A stretch of 64,000 nt of DNA from Cunninghamella blakesleeana (GCA_017871115.1 JAFCIZ010000005.1:124001-188000), one strand, 5' to 3'; shown: positions 22,991 through 34,559, counted from the first letter of the stretch. The notes: generated from the letters alone by a model not told the origin. Program-made: numbers and translations.

Positions 22991-23689
22991 TGAAAGCTCA
23001 AGGTTATATATAATTGTTAGTAAGTAATAAAAATAAATAGTAGTATTTAAAAAAAGGAGTGGACTCCTGCAAAGCCTATGAAATTTTGTAATGTTACCAA
23101 AATGTAAAGATTAAATAATTGCCGCGTAATCTTTTAAAATTCATACTATAAAATAATATCCTCATATATGTATAACAATAACATTTTCTATATTTGTACA
23201 GTACTAATTTATATCTATATGAGGAAGAATAATATATTGATTTACATAAATATCTTATAAAATTAAAAAATAAGTGTACTTAATAATTATATATATATAT
23301 ATATTATTCCTATACTTATTAGTACTGTCTAAAGAAAATTGGTCAGTTAATATGTATATACTTTTTCTTTAAATACCATTGTATTCATTTATTAATTAAA
23401 GATAAAAATAAAATTGTTACACATGGCGTTTCTTAATATTTAGGTGAGAGAAATATACAAATTTTATTTTACTTTATTCTTTATTACGTGCTTTTCTGAA
23501 TCATAAGTTCAAGCTCTATATTGTTTATAATTGTTAAAAAAAATATAAAAGGAAAAAAAAATTGTCAGCAGCCTTTAAAAATAAGATAGGATTTATGCAA
23601 AGCCAATCTTTGACCAAATAGGTAAAGACAAAGAAGAAAGTTATATCTTGCCATCCAAATATCATATAATTGGTTCTCATTATAATAAT

Positions 23690-23723
<34 letters not shown>

Positions 23724-23882
23724 AAAAAGAAAGGGCACTACATAACGTTTTACTATTTAAAAAATAAGGCGGTTTATTGAATATTGGAAGTTGACGATAG
23801 GACATTATTAATAATTGAAATAAAAAAAGGTATTTTGTTGTGAATGTTAACTTTAATATATTCTATTAATGATACAGAAAAA
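22991..23882. repeat. B2 upstream segment fused to B3 3' flank
   Basis: The B2 upstream segment contains a copy of the R-B intergenic block at 23567-23700 (matching 29273-29400), truncated at a long poly-T/poly-A tract. Immediately after it, the B3 3' flank starts. The abrupt junction at the homopolymer suggests unequal recombination. No gene is present. Confidence 0.6.
23045..23090 (-). promoter_or_regulatory. Conserved upstream element, B2 copy
   Basis: B2 retains the TGCAAAGCCTATGAAATTTT block about 60-90 bases above its start, with a degraded CCTTTAAAA half. Confidence 0.5.
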
Positions 23883-24737
23883 TTAAAGTGGCCTTCTTAA
23901 ACGTTTTCTATCTCGTGCAATGTTGGTGGGTGCGGCTGAAGATGGCTTGAGTCCATTTTTTCCCAAAAGCTCTTTTAAATCTACAACCACAAAATTAAAA
24001 ATAAAAAATGATAATAATATATTAATATTAATAAATAAATATATAAATATAACGTTTCAATAAAATAAAATAAAATAGAATAATTACCAAACCGTTCAGA
24101 GGGAGGTCCATGTATTCTTATCGTTTTTGAGCCTTCTGGGGAAGGAGTTTGAATTGTAGGATTAAAAGTAGAAAATTTAGGGCATGGTTTAAGTTTATCG
24201 GATTCTCCAATATTAATCTCGATAGGGCCTTCAAATAAATCATTACGTTTTCCATGGATTATTTCATGTCTTTCTCTTTGATTATATCCTGGACTGTATC
24301 CAAGACAAGAATGAATCAGCATAGGCTTACAAGGGTAACATTCCTGACAACTTCTACTATAACAACGCTTTATAGACGGTGGTATAGTTATGCAATTGAG
24401 GTTATTACAATCTATGCATTTGTTTAAAACTCTATAATATGCATATTATGTTAATATTGTGACTAGTTAATAATAGAATAATAATGAAGTTTTATACATA
24501 TGTAAGTAGCTTACATTTGTGGAGTACATAAATGCTTTTGAACATGCGTGACAGTAGAAATTTTTTGGCACTTGGTACAAGTAAAATCGACTAAATGAAA
24601 ATTAATAATAGTGTATAGTTTCAAGTATGTATATTAAAAAATACTTGTGACTTTTTATTCAATCATTTGTGTATATATAATAAATAAATCAACTAGTTAT
24701 TACTTGTTTGAGAATATTCTATCATATTAGGGTACAT
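23883..24737 (-). CDS. B3: Cys-rich 183-aa protein, family unknown
   Basis: Exons 24737-24704 (34 nt), 24590-24515 (76 nt), 24431-24088 and 23980-23883 total 552 nt, 183 aa, the same length as B4. Exon 2 carries FTCTKC followed by a Cys at HLCTPQ. Exon 3 opens KCIDC, then a cluster CYSRSCQECYPC and a later SCLGY. Paired CxxC motifs suggest two small zinc knuckles in the first 75 residues. The middle has the family motif P-I-E-I-x-I-x-E-S-x-K-L, and the C-terminus is basic (RDRKRLRRPL). No signal peptide or membrane helix. Intact frame and splice sites suggest a working gene. Not recognised as a named family; a nucleic-acid or protein-binding zinc protein is possible. Confidence 0.75.
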
Positions 24738-24866
24738 TTTTACAAGTTCAAGATTATATATAATTGCTAATAAATAATATATATAGATAAAAAAGGTAAA
24801 GGGAGAGAAAGAGAAGCATAAAACTCAAAGAAATTCAGGTGATTTTTTAAAAAAAAAAAAAAAAAA

Positions 24867-24920
24867 TGACGGCTTTTAAAAAAAGGAATCGGGTTCATGC
24901 AAAGCTTATGAAATTTTATA
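24867..24920 (-). promoter_or_regulatory. Conserved upstream element, B3 copy
   Basis: GGCTTTTAAAAAAAGGAATC is followed by CATGCAAAGCTTATGAAATT, 130-180 bases upstream of the B3 start codon, in the same place and order as in B4. Confidence 0.65.
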
Positions 24921-25537
24921 ATATTCTCACCGAATCATAAAGTTTAAATAATTGCTACGTAATTTTTTAAACTTAATGTTATAAAATATTATTTATATAT
25001 ATTTATGTACAAAAATAATTTATGAAGAAGAATAGATTGATTTACATAACTATTTTATATAATTATTTTAAAAAATAAATATGACTAATAAAAACAATTA
25101 TGTACATATTATTTTTATGCTTATTAATATTATTTAAAAATTCTAATCTGTTTGTATATATAATTTTTACTTTAAGTACCATTGTGTTTCTATCTATTAA
25201 TTTAAGATAAAAAGGAAACAATTACACAATGGCGTTTTTTACTATTTAGGTGAGAGAAATATTTAAACTTTATTTTATATCATTCCATTTTTCATTACGT
25301 ACTTTCCTGATTTGTAAGTATAAGTTCAATATTACTTTTAATTATTAATAAAAATTAACAATGTGAGTAGTCGTAAGTATGATTGTTATGTTTACAGTTT
25401 TTCTACAAAAAAATAAAAAAGGAAAAAAGAACTACAGCCTTAAAACGAAAAAAGATACCACGCGCACTTTTAAAAATAAAATAAAATGAAAAAAGGCTAT
25501 ATAAATATATATATTATTCTGATACTAATTTCATATA

Positions 25538-27398
25538 CAGTATTTCCACTTAAATTTTAGACAAAATAGATTAAAGTTCAGACTTTTTTTATGGAGATGA
25601 ACAAAAAAACTTTGACAATTTTTTTTTTAGACGATTTTAAAAAGATATTTAGATAAATTTATATTTCAATAGTTTTATATTTTTTGTACAATTCCCTTTT
25701 TATATAAAAATATACACCATTTGCTTTTTTTTCTGATGCAATGTCTAATTGTATATTTATAATACAATGTTCGGATATCATTCCAAATATGATATAAGCG
25801 CTATCTTATTATTGATTTCTTGGCGTTTCTTTCCTTTATATTTTACTTTTTTCGTTTTCCTTTTTCTTTTTTTGTCAATTGCTGCTATTATTAAATAATA
25901 TGGACTGTATTAACTATAAACCTAATAAAAATATGTCTAATTTTTATGAAGATACGTATAATATAAATACAAATGAAAATGATTCAACTAAAAATTTAGC
26001 TGAGTTGGTTGGATGCAAAGGAACGGATGAAGAAATGAATCTGTTAATTGATGACAATTATGAAAACGAACTTGTTGAATCCATGAAAACAGCCAATATT
26101 CAAGAATACAGAGGAAAATATAAAAAATATGGTGAAGAGCAAATAGCTAAATTAATCAAGGGTTGTGAAGATGGCCTTTCCATACGTAAATCGGCAATAG
26201 AATCAGGAGTGCCACCAAGTTCAGCCAACATATTGGTGAAGAGATATAATATAGCATCTAATGGTATTCTTCCAACACTTTCCGATAAAAAACCAAGGAG
26301 TCCAATAAAACTCTTTCCAGAGCACACAGCATTTCTTATTGACTACTTCGATGATAATCCATCGGCTACAATCGAACAAGCTAAAAATGAACTTTGCGAA
26401 AAATTCAAAGATTTTAGCATCAGTAAATCAGGGCTACAAAAGCACATCAAAGATAACTGTGCTCTAATTTTAAACCAAACAGAGAAGTATACAATGGATC
26501 GTGATTTGATTAAAACTATTCGTTTAAGGTTTGATATTATTACAGATTGGAAAAGAATAGGGGTTGATTTTATGAAAAACTGTGTATTCATCGATGAAGC
26601 ATGTTTCAATTCTCTTATGGTAAGGAATCGTACATGGTCAAAGGTTGATAAGCCGGATGTTGTAAAAGCACCAATCCAAAAAGGGGTGAATATTAGTATT
26701 ATTGGTTGCATATCTCCATTTGGTACTATAAATTTCAGCAAAGTTGAATCAATAAGTCAAACCGAAGCGAATATACTTGAACAAGAATACGCTGAACAGA
26801 ATACCAATATAAAAAATGAAGAAAAAGGAAATACAGAATATCATATTGTTACTTTCATTCATAATGTAATGGATGTATTAGATAAACATGATAAAAAAGA
26901 TCACTATATTGTAATGGACAATTGCAAGGTACACCATAGCAAGTTTGTTGTAGAGGCTATTAAAAATCGTGGATATAAGCCACTATTTATACCACCCTAT
27001 TCACCATTTTTAAATCCAATTGAAGAGTGCTGGCCAAAAATAAAAAAGCATATTAGAAGAAATCCACTTAGTAAAGAAGATCCGTTAACTCCACGTATTG
27101 CTGAAGTTTGTAAAATGGTCAGTGTAAAAGACTGTGTTGACTGGATAAGTAATTCAGAACAATATTGGGAAAAATGTTTACAAAAAGAAGTTGGTATAAA
27201 ATAATTTTTTTTTTTTTTAAATTTGTTCATCTAATATATGTAATCTAAAATTATTAAGTTGTCTATATGTTTTTTTTGAATTGTCTAAAAAAAAAGAAAT
27301 GTATAAAAAATTTTTTTGTTCATTTCAGTAAAAAAAAAAAAGACAGAATTCTAATTTATTTTGTCCAAATTAAATTTTAAATTCAGGTGGAAATACTG
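25538..27398 (+). mobile_element. Tc1/IS630-type DNA transposon with long terminal inverted repeats
   Basis: The ends are CAGTATTTCCAC at 25538 and its complement GTGGAAATACTG ending at 27398. Each is flanked by TA (25536-25537 and 27399-27400), the target duplication of the Tc1/mariner/IS630 group. Inverted similarity extends about 100 bases inward, including GACAAAATA and ATGAACAAAAAAA blocks. The 1861-bp element contains one intact transposase gene, so it may be recent or still active. It sits between B3 and B4, upstream of the promoter of B3 and in the 3' flank of B4. The outer flanks resume array sequence on the B4 side. Confidence 0.93.
25900..27204 (+). CDS. Tc1/IS630-type transposase (DDE endonuclease)
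   Basis: Single exon, 434 aa from the ATG at 25900; the frame extends upstream without an ATG. N-terminal helix-turn-helix domains at about residues 70-190 (YGEEQIAKLIKGCEDGLSIR ... SGVPPSSA). The catalytic domain has the first Asp in VFIDEACFN, the second in IVMDNCKVHHS and the Glu in FLNPIEECW. There are 34 residues between the second Asp and the Glu (DD34E), the spacing of Tc1 and IS630. Catalyses cut-and-paste transposition at TA. No stop or frameshift, and flanking inverted repeats are present. Codon use is less homopolymeric than the neighbours. Confidence 0.95.
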   Translation: MDCINYKPNKNMSNFYEDTYNINTNENDSTKNLAELVGCKGTDEEMNLLIDDNYENELVESMKTANIQEYRGKYKKYGEEQIAKLIKGCEDGLSIRKSAIESGVPPSSANILVKRYNIASNGILPTLSDKKPRSPIKLFPEHTAFLIDYFDDNPSATIEQAKNELCEKFKDFSISKSGLQKHIKDNCALILNQTEKYTMDRDLIKTIRLRFDIITDWKRIGVDFMKNCVFIDEACFNSLMVRNRTWSKVDKPDVVKAPIQKGVNISIIGCISPFGTINFSKVESISQTEANILEQEYAEQNTNIKNEEKGNTEYHIVTFIHNVMDVLDKHDKKDHYIVMDNCKVHHSKFVVEAIKNRGYKPLFIPPYSPFLNPIEECWPKIKKHIRRNPLSKEDPLTPRIAEVCKMVSVKDCVDWISNSEQYWEKCLQKEVGIK

Positions 27399-27671
27399 TA
27401 ATAGAATATTTTATTATTTATTTAGGAGAGTATAAAATAATAAAGATTAGACAGAGTATAATAATAATTAAAAAAAATAAATAAAAGGATGGCTACTATA
27501 TAGGGTATTATTATATAGATGACAAGGTGATTTAATGAATGATGGATGATGATGATGAAATATTATTAATAATTGAATTAAAAAATAGTGGTTTTATTGT
27601 TGATATTGTTGTTGTTCAGTACATTGATTTAAATTGATATTATTAATGATACAGGAAAATTAAAATACTCT

Positions 27672-28548
27672 TCAAATTTTTTTACCTTGAGTAATATTGG
27701 AGTTTACAGTTGGAGATTGCTTAGGTGCATAATTTGACCTATTTCTCCTTTTATCTAAAACCATAAAATATTAATTAATAAATGAATATAAAAGAATAAG
27801 TTACTAATAAAGTATAATAAATAATTACCAAGCTGGACAGGAGTATATCTTAGTTTTCCAATTGTTGTTGCATCCCTCAGAGGAGGATTACGATAATTAG
27901 GTACAGAAGTGGAAGGTGAACCAATTTTTAAAGACAATGTAGGGCGGGGTTTAATAAAAAGTTTACCTGATTCTGCAATACAAATCTCAATAGGCTCTTC
28001 CAATAAAGCAGTACGTTCTCTACGGACTTTTTCGTAATCTATTTTTGGATAGGTCATACAGCAAGGATAAGGTTGTATGCGATAATCGGGACTACATCTT
28101 AGACAATATGAAGAATGGCAAGGCTTCCCAGATGATGGAACAGTGATAAAGCCAGGGTTTTTACAATGTAAGCAATGTTTTTGAATACTATAATATATAT
28201 ATATATATTCTGTTAGTATGTATAACTAATATACAAAATAATAAGACAATTTTAGTAATAACAAAATTTTATATAAATATATATATATATGAAAATGTCT
28301 TACACTTCTGGAGTACATGGATGTTTTGGAAAGTGTATGTAAGAAGAAAATTTTCGACACTTTATACAATCAAGACCAACTAAATGAAAATTATTAAAAG
28401 TTATTTAATTTCAAGTATATATATTAAAAATTAGTTGCGTCTTTTTATTCAACTGTATATATATATATATGGATGTATGTATAATAAGGAGAAATAAATC
28501 AGCTATTCTATTACCTTCTTCACCAATTGATATCATAGAAAAATCCAT
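27672..28548 (-). CDS. B4: Cys-rich 183-aa protein, family unknown
   Basis: Exons 28548-28515 (34 nt), 28379-28304 (76 nt), 28187-27829 and 27754-27672 total 552 nt, 183 aa. Exon 2 has LDCIKC and HPCTPE; exon 3 has KHCLHC and CHSSYCLRC, followed by PCCMTYPKIDYEKVRRERT, the motif EEPIEICIAESGKL and a Pro/Ser-rich stretch. The exon lengths and phases match B3 exactly in exons 1 and 2. The first intron after 34 nt (phase 1) and the second at phase 2 also match A1 and A2, which suggests that A and B share an ancestral N-terminal module. No targeting signal. The R1 gene lies upstream on the same strand. Function unknown. Confidence 0.75.
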
Positions 28549-29767
28549 TATTACAAGTTTAATATTATATATAATTGTTAATAAGTAATAAAATAAATGA
28601 CTATTTAAAAAAAAAGTTAAGAGAAAAAGAAACTGAAAATTCAGAAAAGTTCATATGATTATAAAAAGATAAATAGCGGCCTTTTAAAAAAAGGAATCGG
28701 GTTTATGCAAAGCCTATGAAATATTATAATATTCTCACCAGTTCATTGCTACGTAATTTTTTAAACTTAATAAAATAATATTTATATGTATATATTTATG
28801 TACAACAATAATATATGAAGAAGAAGAATAGATTGATTTACATAACTATTATATATAATTTTAAAATATAGGTATAATTAATAAAAGTGATTATATATGC
28901 TATTATTATGCTTACTATTATTACTTAATCCAAGCTGTTTATGTGTATATAGTTTTTACTTTATATATCATTGTATTTCTATCTATTAATTTAAGATAAA
29001 AAGGAAATAATTACACAGTGGCGTTTTTTACTACCTAGGTGAAAGTAGTACATAAACTTTATTTTATTTTATTCTTCAGTACTCGCTTTCCTGATTCAAA
29101 AGTAGCAAATTCAATATTGCTTATAATTGTTAATAAAAAATCACTTGATTTTCTAAAATTTTAACGGGTAATAATACGAATAGTCCTAAAAATAATAGCT
29201 ATACATACAGTTTTTCTACAAAAAAATAAAGAAGGAAAAAAAAAAATTTAGCCTTAGAATGAGAAGAAAAGTAGCGGTCTTTAAAAAATAAGATAGGATT
29301 TATGCAAAGTCTATTCTTGACCAAATAGGTAAAGCCAAAGAAGAAAGTCATATTTTGTCATCCAAATATCATATAATCGGTTCTCATAATAATTGTTTTT
29401 TTTTTTTTTTTTTTTTTTTTGTATTTAAATTAGTATTATATATTTATATTTTCAAACAAATGGCGTTATTTAATAATTTATAAATTACTGATCTATAATC
29501 CCTTTTGAAGAAAAGGGTTAAATGTAGATGCTTGAAAATTCTTTATGTATTTGTTTTTTATTATTTACTACAAAAGAATATATATACTATATATAATAAT
29601 AATTAATATTAAAATAAAAAGTATAAACATTATCGATTTGAAAATAAATATATTATGTAGAAAACAAAGGAGATAGGTGAAGGACTTTTTTTATACACGT
29701 CATATGTTCACCGTTATCATTATATATCAAAATGAAGAAAAAAAAAAAAAGATATATATTATCACGA
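28549..29767. repeat. R1-B4 intergenic region (array repeat)
   Basis: Reference copy of the intergenic segment also found at 17930-18750 (upstream of B1) and in shortened form at 22991-23700 and 24738-25500. A block GGCGTTTTTTACTA with downstream TAGGTGA(A/G)AG occurs at 25229 and 29018, and in altered form at 23422. There is a poly-T tract at about 29397-29420. No coding exon is seen. Confidence 0.65.
28676..28725 (-). promoter_or_regulatory. Conserved upstream element, B4 copy
   Basis: GCGGCCTTTTAAAAAAAGGA is followed by TTTATGCAAAGCCTATGAAA, starting about 130 bases above the B4 ATG. A second, related element at 29273-29310 (GCGGTCTTTAAAAAATAAGA then TTTATGCAAAG) lies 725 bases upstream, paired with copies at 18408-18440 and 23567-23604. 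Confidence 0.65.
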
Positions 29768-30264
29768 TTAAGCTTTGAATAATTTAACTACTTTCAAAAT
29801 AAAAGAACGGCAAATGGGACATGTTGCTGATGTTTCTAATAACTATTGTTTCATTTATAAATGTATTGATATATAAATAAAAAATATAAAAAATCAATAT
29901 AGTTTTTTCAAAACGATATACTGATACTATTATTTTTACCTTTAGACCACATTCATAACAACTAAAGAAATGCCCACATTCTACGAATACACAAGATCGC
30001 TCAGCATCAAAGCAAATTTTACATGTTTTATCCTCTTCATCTTTTGGTGTATCTGGTGTATTGTTTTTCATGGATGCGTTATTGTTATTGTTATTATTGG
30101 TTTCTTTTTGTTTTCCTTTATTTCGACTATTATTATTTTGATTGTTTCTTTTGTTATTGGGTGACGATAATGGCGTATTATTATTGTTGTTGGTTGATTT
30201 TTGTTTTCCTTTATTTTTATGATGATTATTTTTATTATTATTATTAGACGTAGAAGGTGATGAT

Positions 30265-30311
<47 letters not shown>

Positions 30312-31538
30312 TCTGTTATTGTATGCAGATGATGTATTTGGATGATGTTGGTTTACTAATGAGGATGAAGAAGAAGTGGGAGCTGCTGATGAAGTGGTTG
30401 GAATTGTTATTTTCAAAGGTATATTTTTAATTGCTGAATCATATTCTGCTTGACTAAGTCGATTTTCTCTTTTCATCAAATACACTTGAAATCTTTCTTG
30501 TTGGTATCTTTCCAATTTTTTTAAAATTGTTACTTTATCTGTTTCACTTCTAGGTTTATTCAATTGTTGTGTCCATTCTTTTAATCTTTTATCAATGTAA
30601 TTCCTATGTTGTTCATCTTTCAATGGGCGATTGGCAATGATGCTGTCAACGAGTTCTAGTTTATTATGACTTCTTATGAATGGTATATCATAATTTCGCA
30701 AATATGTTTTCAGTTGTTTGAAATTAAGAGTATATATGTCTTCTCTACTCATTTCTTCAGTAAACACCATTATTACACAAGTGTTGCACATATCTATGGG
30801 TAACCTAATAATCATTTGAATATAATAATAAATAAATAAATAAGCAAATAAATAAATAAATAAATAAATAAATAAAAACTACACGTCATTTTCGTTGTCC
30901 ATATCCCTATTCCTTTTTTTTTTAAAAAAAAAAATAAATATAATCGAACTATATATATTTACCAAAAGTATTGATAAGTAGTACACTGGCCACAAAATGT
31001 TAGAGCTAATATATTAATATAATTTTATTTTTTTTCAAAAAAAAAAAAAAATGTACGTGAATATTTTTAAATTTCAATATTTGTATATTTATGTATATTT
31101 ATAGTAATAATACTTACTGCATTTTTTACAAGTTTTAATATTTGTACTCATTTGACATGTACAGTCAAGTTGTTGCTTGTTTGTTTGTCTTTGCCTTGCT
31201 TGGTTAGCTTCTCTGTGTCTTTTTGCTTCATCCATTACTCTCTGCCTTGCTTGAATCATTGCTATTTGACTTATTTCATATGCTTCTCTTTGCCTTGCTT
31301 CGTTTGCTTCTCTTAGTCTTCTTGCATCATTGATTAATCTCTGTCTTGCTTCTTCTTGTGTTCTCCTTTGCCTCATTGCTTCTTCTCTTTGTACTCTTGC
31401 TTCATAGGCTAATCTCTGCTGTCTTCTTGCTTCCGCTGCATTTCTTTCACTTACAATTTCATTTATTCGACTTTGTCTTAATGCTTCCTCTACTTGTAAA
31501 GATTCAACTATGAGAGATTGGTCTTGTCCCATAGTCAT
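29768..31538 (-). CDS. R1: coiled-coil / degenerate FYVE / SAP / RING E3 ligase-like protein
   Basis: Exons 31538-31118, 31005-30963, 30804-29940 and 29842-29768 total 1404 nt, 467 aa. Residues about 15-125 form an Arg/Gln/Glu/Ala-rich coiled coil (EEARQR, ANEARQR repeats). A compact FYVE-like zinc region follows, with CTC, CKKC, CGQC and CNTC, the last three in separate exons. Next is a SAP-like helix pair ([12 protein letters not shown] ... [15 protein letters not shown]), a long poly-Asn and KNKGKQK-rich linker, and a C-terminal [26 protein letters not shown], then CPICRS from the last exon. FYVE-like, SAP and RING in this order is the plan of RNF34/rififylin ubiquitin ligases, which act on membranes. 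Here the FYVE lacks the basic RHHC patch, so phosphoinositide binding is doubtful. First of three tandem paralogs. Confidence 0.82.
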
Positions 31539-31568
31539 AAGCTATTGTATTTAATGAGAATATATATA

Positions 31569-31601
<33 letters not shown>

Positions 31602-32194
31602 GTGTGTGGTAAAAAAAAATAATAATAATAAGAGAAAAAAAAAGAAAGATAAAGGAAAAAAGATAAAAAAATTCCCCTTTAAAGTTTTGTTTTTAGGTTT
31701 TTTTACCAAAAGCAGAAAAGTCGGTGTTTTAGTTAATCTTCTCATTTCCATATTTTTAAATTTGTGTAAAAAAATAAAAAAAAACATGTATTTTTTGTTG
31801 ATTTTCAGTATTATTAAATACTGAGGGAGGTTTAAGTTGTATGTTGATAATCATTTTATTTTTACCATCATAACTAGAGATTTATATTTTTTTTTGAAAA
31901 TGTCTGATTTTAATTAAAATAGTTGATCTAACTTTTCATTATTTTCATATTTAACCTTACGTGACTTATTCACACATGTAGTATTTAAAAACTTGCCTTT
32001 TTTTTTTTTTTTTTTTTGTACTATTTAAAAGTAGATACGATTAGGATATTTATATGTAAAATGTGGTCTTTTTTTTTTTTTAAAAAAAAAAAAAAAAATC
32101 AATAAAGTTGGTAAAACGTTTTTCATTTTATTATAGTTAAGCTATATGTTGATTATCATTATTATATACTAAGAAAAAAAAGGAATATTATGAT
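31539..32194. other. R2-R1 intergenic spacer
   Basis: R1 promoter and R2 3' flank. Two T-run/A-run tracts are present near 31998 and 32069-32098. A short region near 31800-32190 resembles the segment upstream of other array genes only loosely. No gene. Confidence 0.55.
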
Positions 32195-33457
32195 TTAGAC
32201 TTTGAATATTTTAACCACTCTGATAATATGAGAACGGCAAATGGGACATTGGGCCATCTATTATTTTAATAATAAATATTTGTGTATCAATAAAATTGTA
32301 AAGCTATTTGTCATTATTATTCTTTTAATCTCTTTCTATTTTTTTTCCATTTAAAATAGATACTTTTTGACCGCATTCATAACAAGTAACGAGGTGACCA
32401 CATCCCATCAAGACACAAGATTGTACAGCATCAAAACAAATTTTACATTTATTATCGTCTTGATTAGTTGATGGGCTTGATTTATTTATTTTCTCTGAGG
32501 TAGTGCCATTATTATTCCTGGTAGCCTTTTCCTTTCCCTTACTACGATTGTTTTTATTTTTGGGATTATTACTATTGTTTCTCTTTTTTTTGTTGATCCA
32601 TGATGGCGTTAAAGAAGTAGACCCTAGAGAAGTGTCGGTATATTTGATTTCCAAAGGAATCATTTTAATTGCTAAATCATATTCTTCCTGTCCAATAAGG
32701 TTTTCTTTTTTCATCATACACAATTGAAATCTTTCTTGTTGGGATTTGTACAATTTTTTAAAACTAGCCTTTTTGCCCGTTACACTTTTAAGTTCATTTG
32801 GTCGTAGCATCAGTTCTTTTAATCGTTTTTCTTTGTAATTGTTATGTTGTTCATCTTTCAATGGTCGATTATTAATGATGATATTAATGAGCTTAATTTT
32901 ATTAGATCTTTTGTTGAATGGTATATCATAATTCTTCAAATATTTTTTCAAATGTGAATAACCAAGAGTGTACAAGTCTTCTCTACTCATTTTTTCAGTA
33001 AATGCCATTATAACGCATGTGTTGCACATATCTGTGGGTAGCCTAATGATTCATGTATTAATAAGTGTATGCAAAAAATAAATAAAAGTTGTTTCAGCTA
33101 CTGCTCTTTACCCTCTCCCTTTTTTTTTTTTTTTTTTTAAAAAAAAAATCAAGTTATTGATTCATACCAAAGATACTGATAAAAATTACAAATACCACAA
33201 AAAGTTAGATCTTGTATATATACATATATTTAAAGAAAAATGAATATGTGAATAATTTTAAATTTCAATAAGTTTATATTTATTTATCTATTTTAATAAA
33301 ACTTACCACAGCGTCCACAGATTTTTATATTATTAGGCTTTCTACAAGTACAATCAATTTGTAATTTAATTTGAGCTACGTGTAATTGAGTTTTTATTTC
33401 ATTATCTTGTATAGATTCATCTTTTGTAACTACAGAATGACCCTGTCCCATATCCAT
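32195..33457 (-). CDS. R2: degenerate FYVE / SAP / RING E3 ligase-like protein (short form)
   Basis: Exons 33457-33307, 33210-33168, 33042-32364 and 32257-32195 total 936 nt, 311 aa. Same exon phases and an identical 43-nt exon 2 as R1. It starts MDMGQGHS (R1: MTMGQDQS) but lacks the coiled-coil block, so the N-terminus is about 90 residues shorter. FYVE-like knuckles are CTC, CGRC, CGIC and CNTC; the SAP-like part is LKKYLKNYDIPF ... KIKLINIIINNRPL. The linker is basic (SKGKEKA). The RING reads CKICFDAVQSC, CGHLVTCYECG, CPICRS and ends VVKIFKV. Same predicted role as R1; the RING Cys/His ligands are all present, so activity is plausible. The exon 3 donor is GTATCT, weaker than its neighbours. 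Confidence 0.8.
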
Positions 33458-34527
33458 TAATAGTTTTCAAACTAAAGTATATAATATAATATATATTATA
33501 AAGTGATAATAGCTAGAGAAAGAGAGAAAGAGTGAGAGAAATTGATAAATATATTCAAATATATATTTCATTTTATTATTTAAAGTTTCTGGTTTGGTGA
33601 TTAATAGGATATGTTTTTACAGTCCGCATTTTTTTATGCATTAATATCATATGGGTTGTAAATAATTCAACTACATTTTTGATATAATACTTATTAAATT
33701 GCTAAACATTACTTGATTTTCTTTTAATGTTTCTGTTTTCCTTGGAAATATACTCTGCGTGATTACTCTTATTTTTTTTTTTTCGACTCTAAAATATTTT
33801 CCTTCCAATTCTATTCATAACATATAAAGGCGTTACATTACCCTGAACTTGTACTGAATTATTTTATTGAAAAAGTTGAGCAAAAATAAAAAGTGCATAC
33901 ACCCACTCTATATTTTTATTTACATATCAATGGGTTACAATCAACTTTAAAAGTTGTAAATGATTTATTTATATCTTTATGCAGTAATTTCCTTTTTCTT
34001 GTTTGTTTCAAAAATTTTTAGTTTTTATCTTTAAACACGTAATATATATATATATTATTTTAGCTTGCTATTGTTTAATAAAGACTACTTGATTAAATTG
34101 AAAAGAATAAAAAATAAAAATGGATAATACTACGAATGAAAAGATAAATACTTTATTTTATGCTGATAGGTCCCTTTTTGTATATACATCTGTATATGTA
34201 TATATGTATTACAAAAAGACGATACTCTATATGTTTTATATTTTTTTTTTCTTTTTGTATAGTTTTTGTTTTCGCGATATTGTTGAATTAAAGGGTACTA
34301 TTTAATCATTTTATGTTTAATAGTGAGGTTTAAAACTGATTATTTGTGTAAAACATGTAGTTATTCTTGCATTTTTTTTTAGTAAATCGATAAATCCTAA
34401 TATTGTTTTTTTGAGCTTAAAGTTATGACCTTATATTTTTGTAGGTTTTTGGTTTTGGAGTATATTGCTTTTTTATTTCTGACAACTAGTGTAAGTATAA
34501 TGGTACATATTATTAAATACTATGATT

Positions 34528-34559
<32 letters not shown>

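Noticed and set aside
25879..25899. Longer N-terminus of the transposase
   Set aside because: These codons precede the first ATG (25900); the frame is open but starts with TTG.
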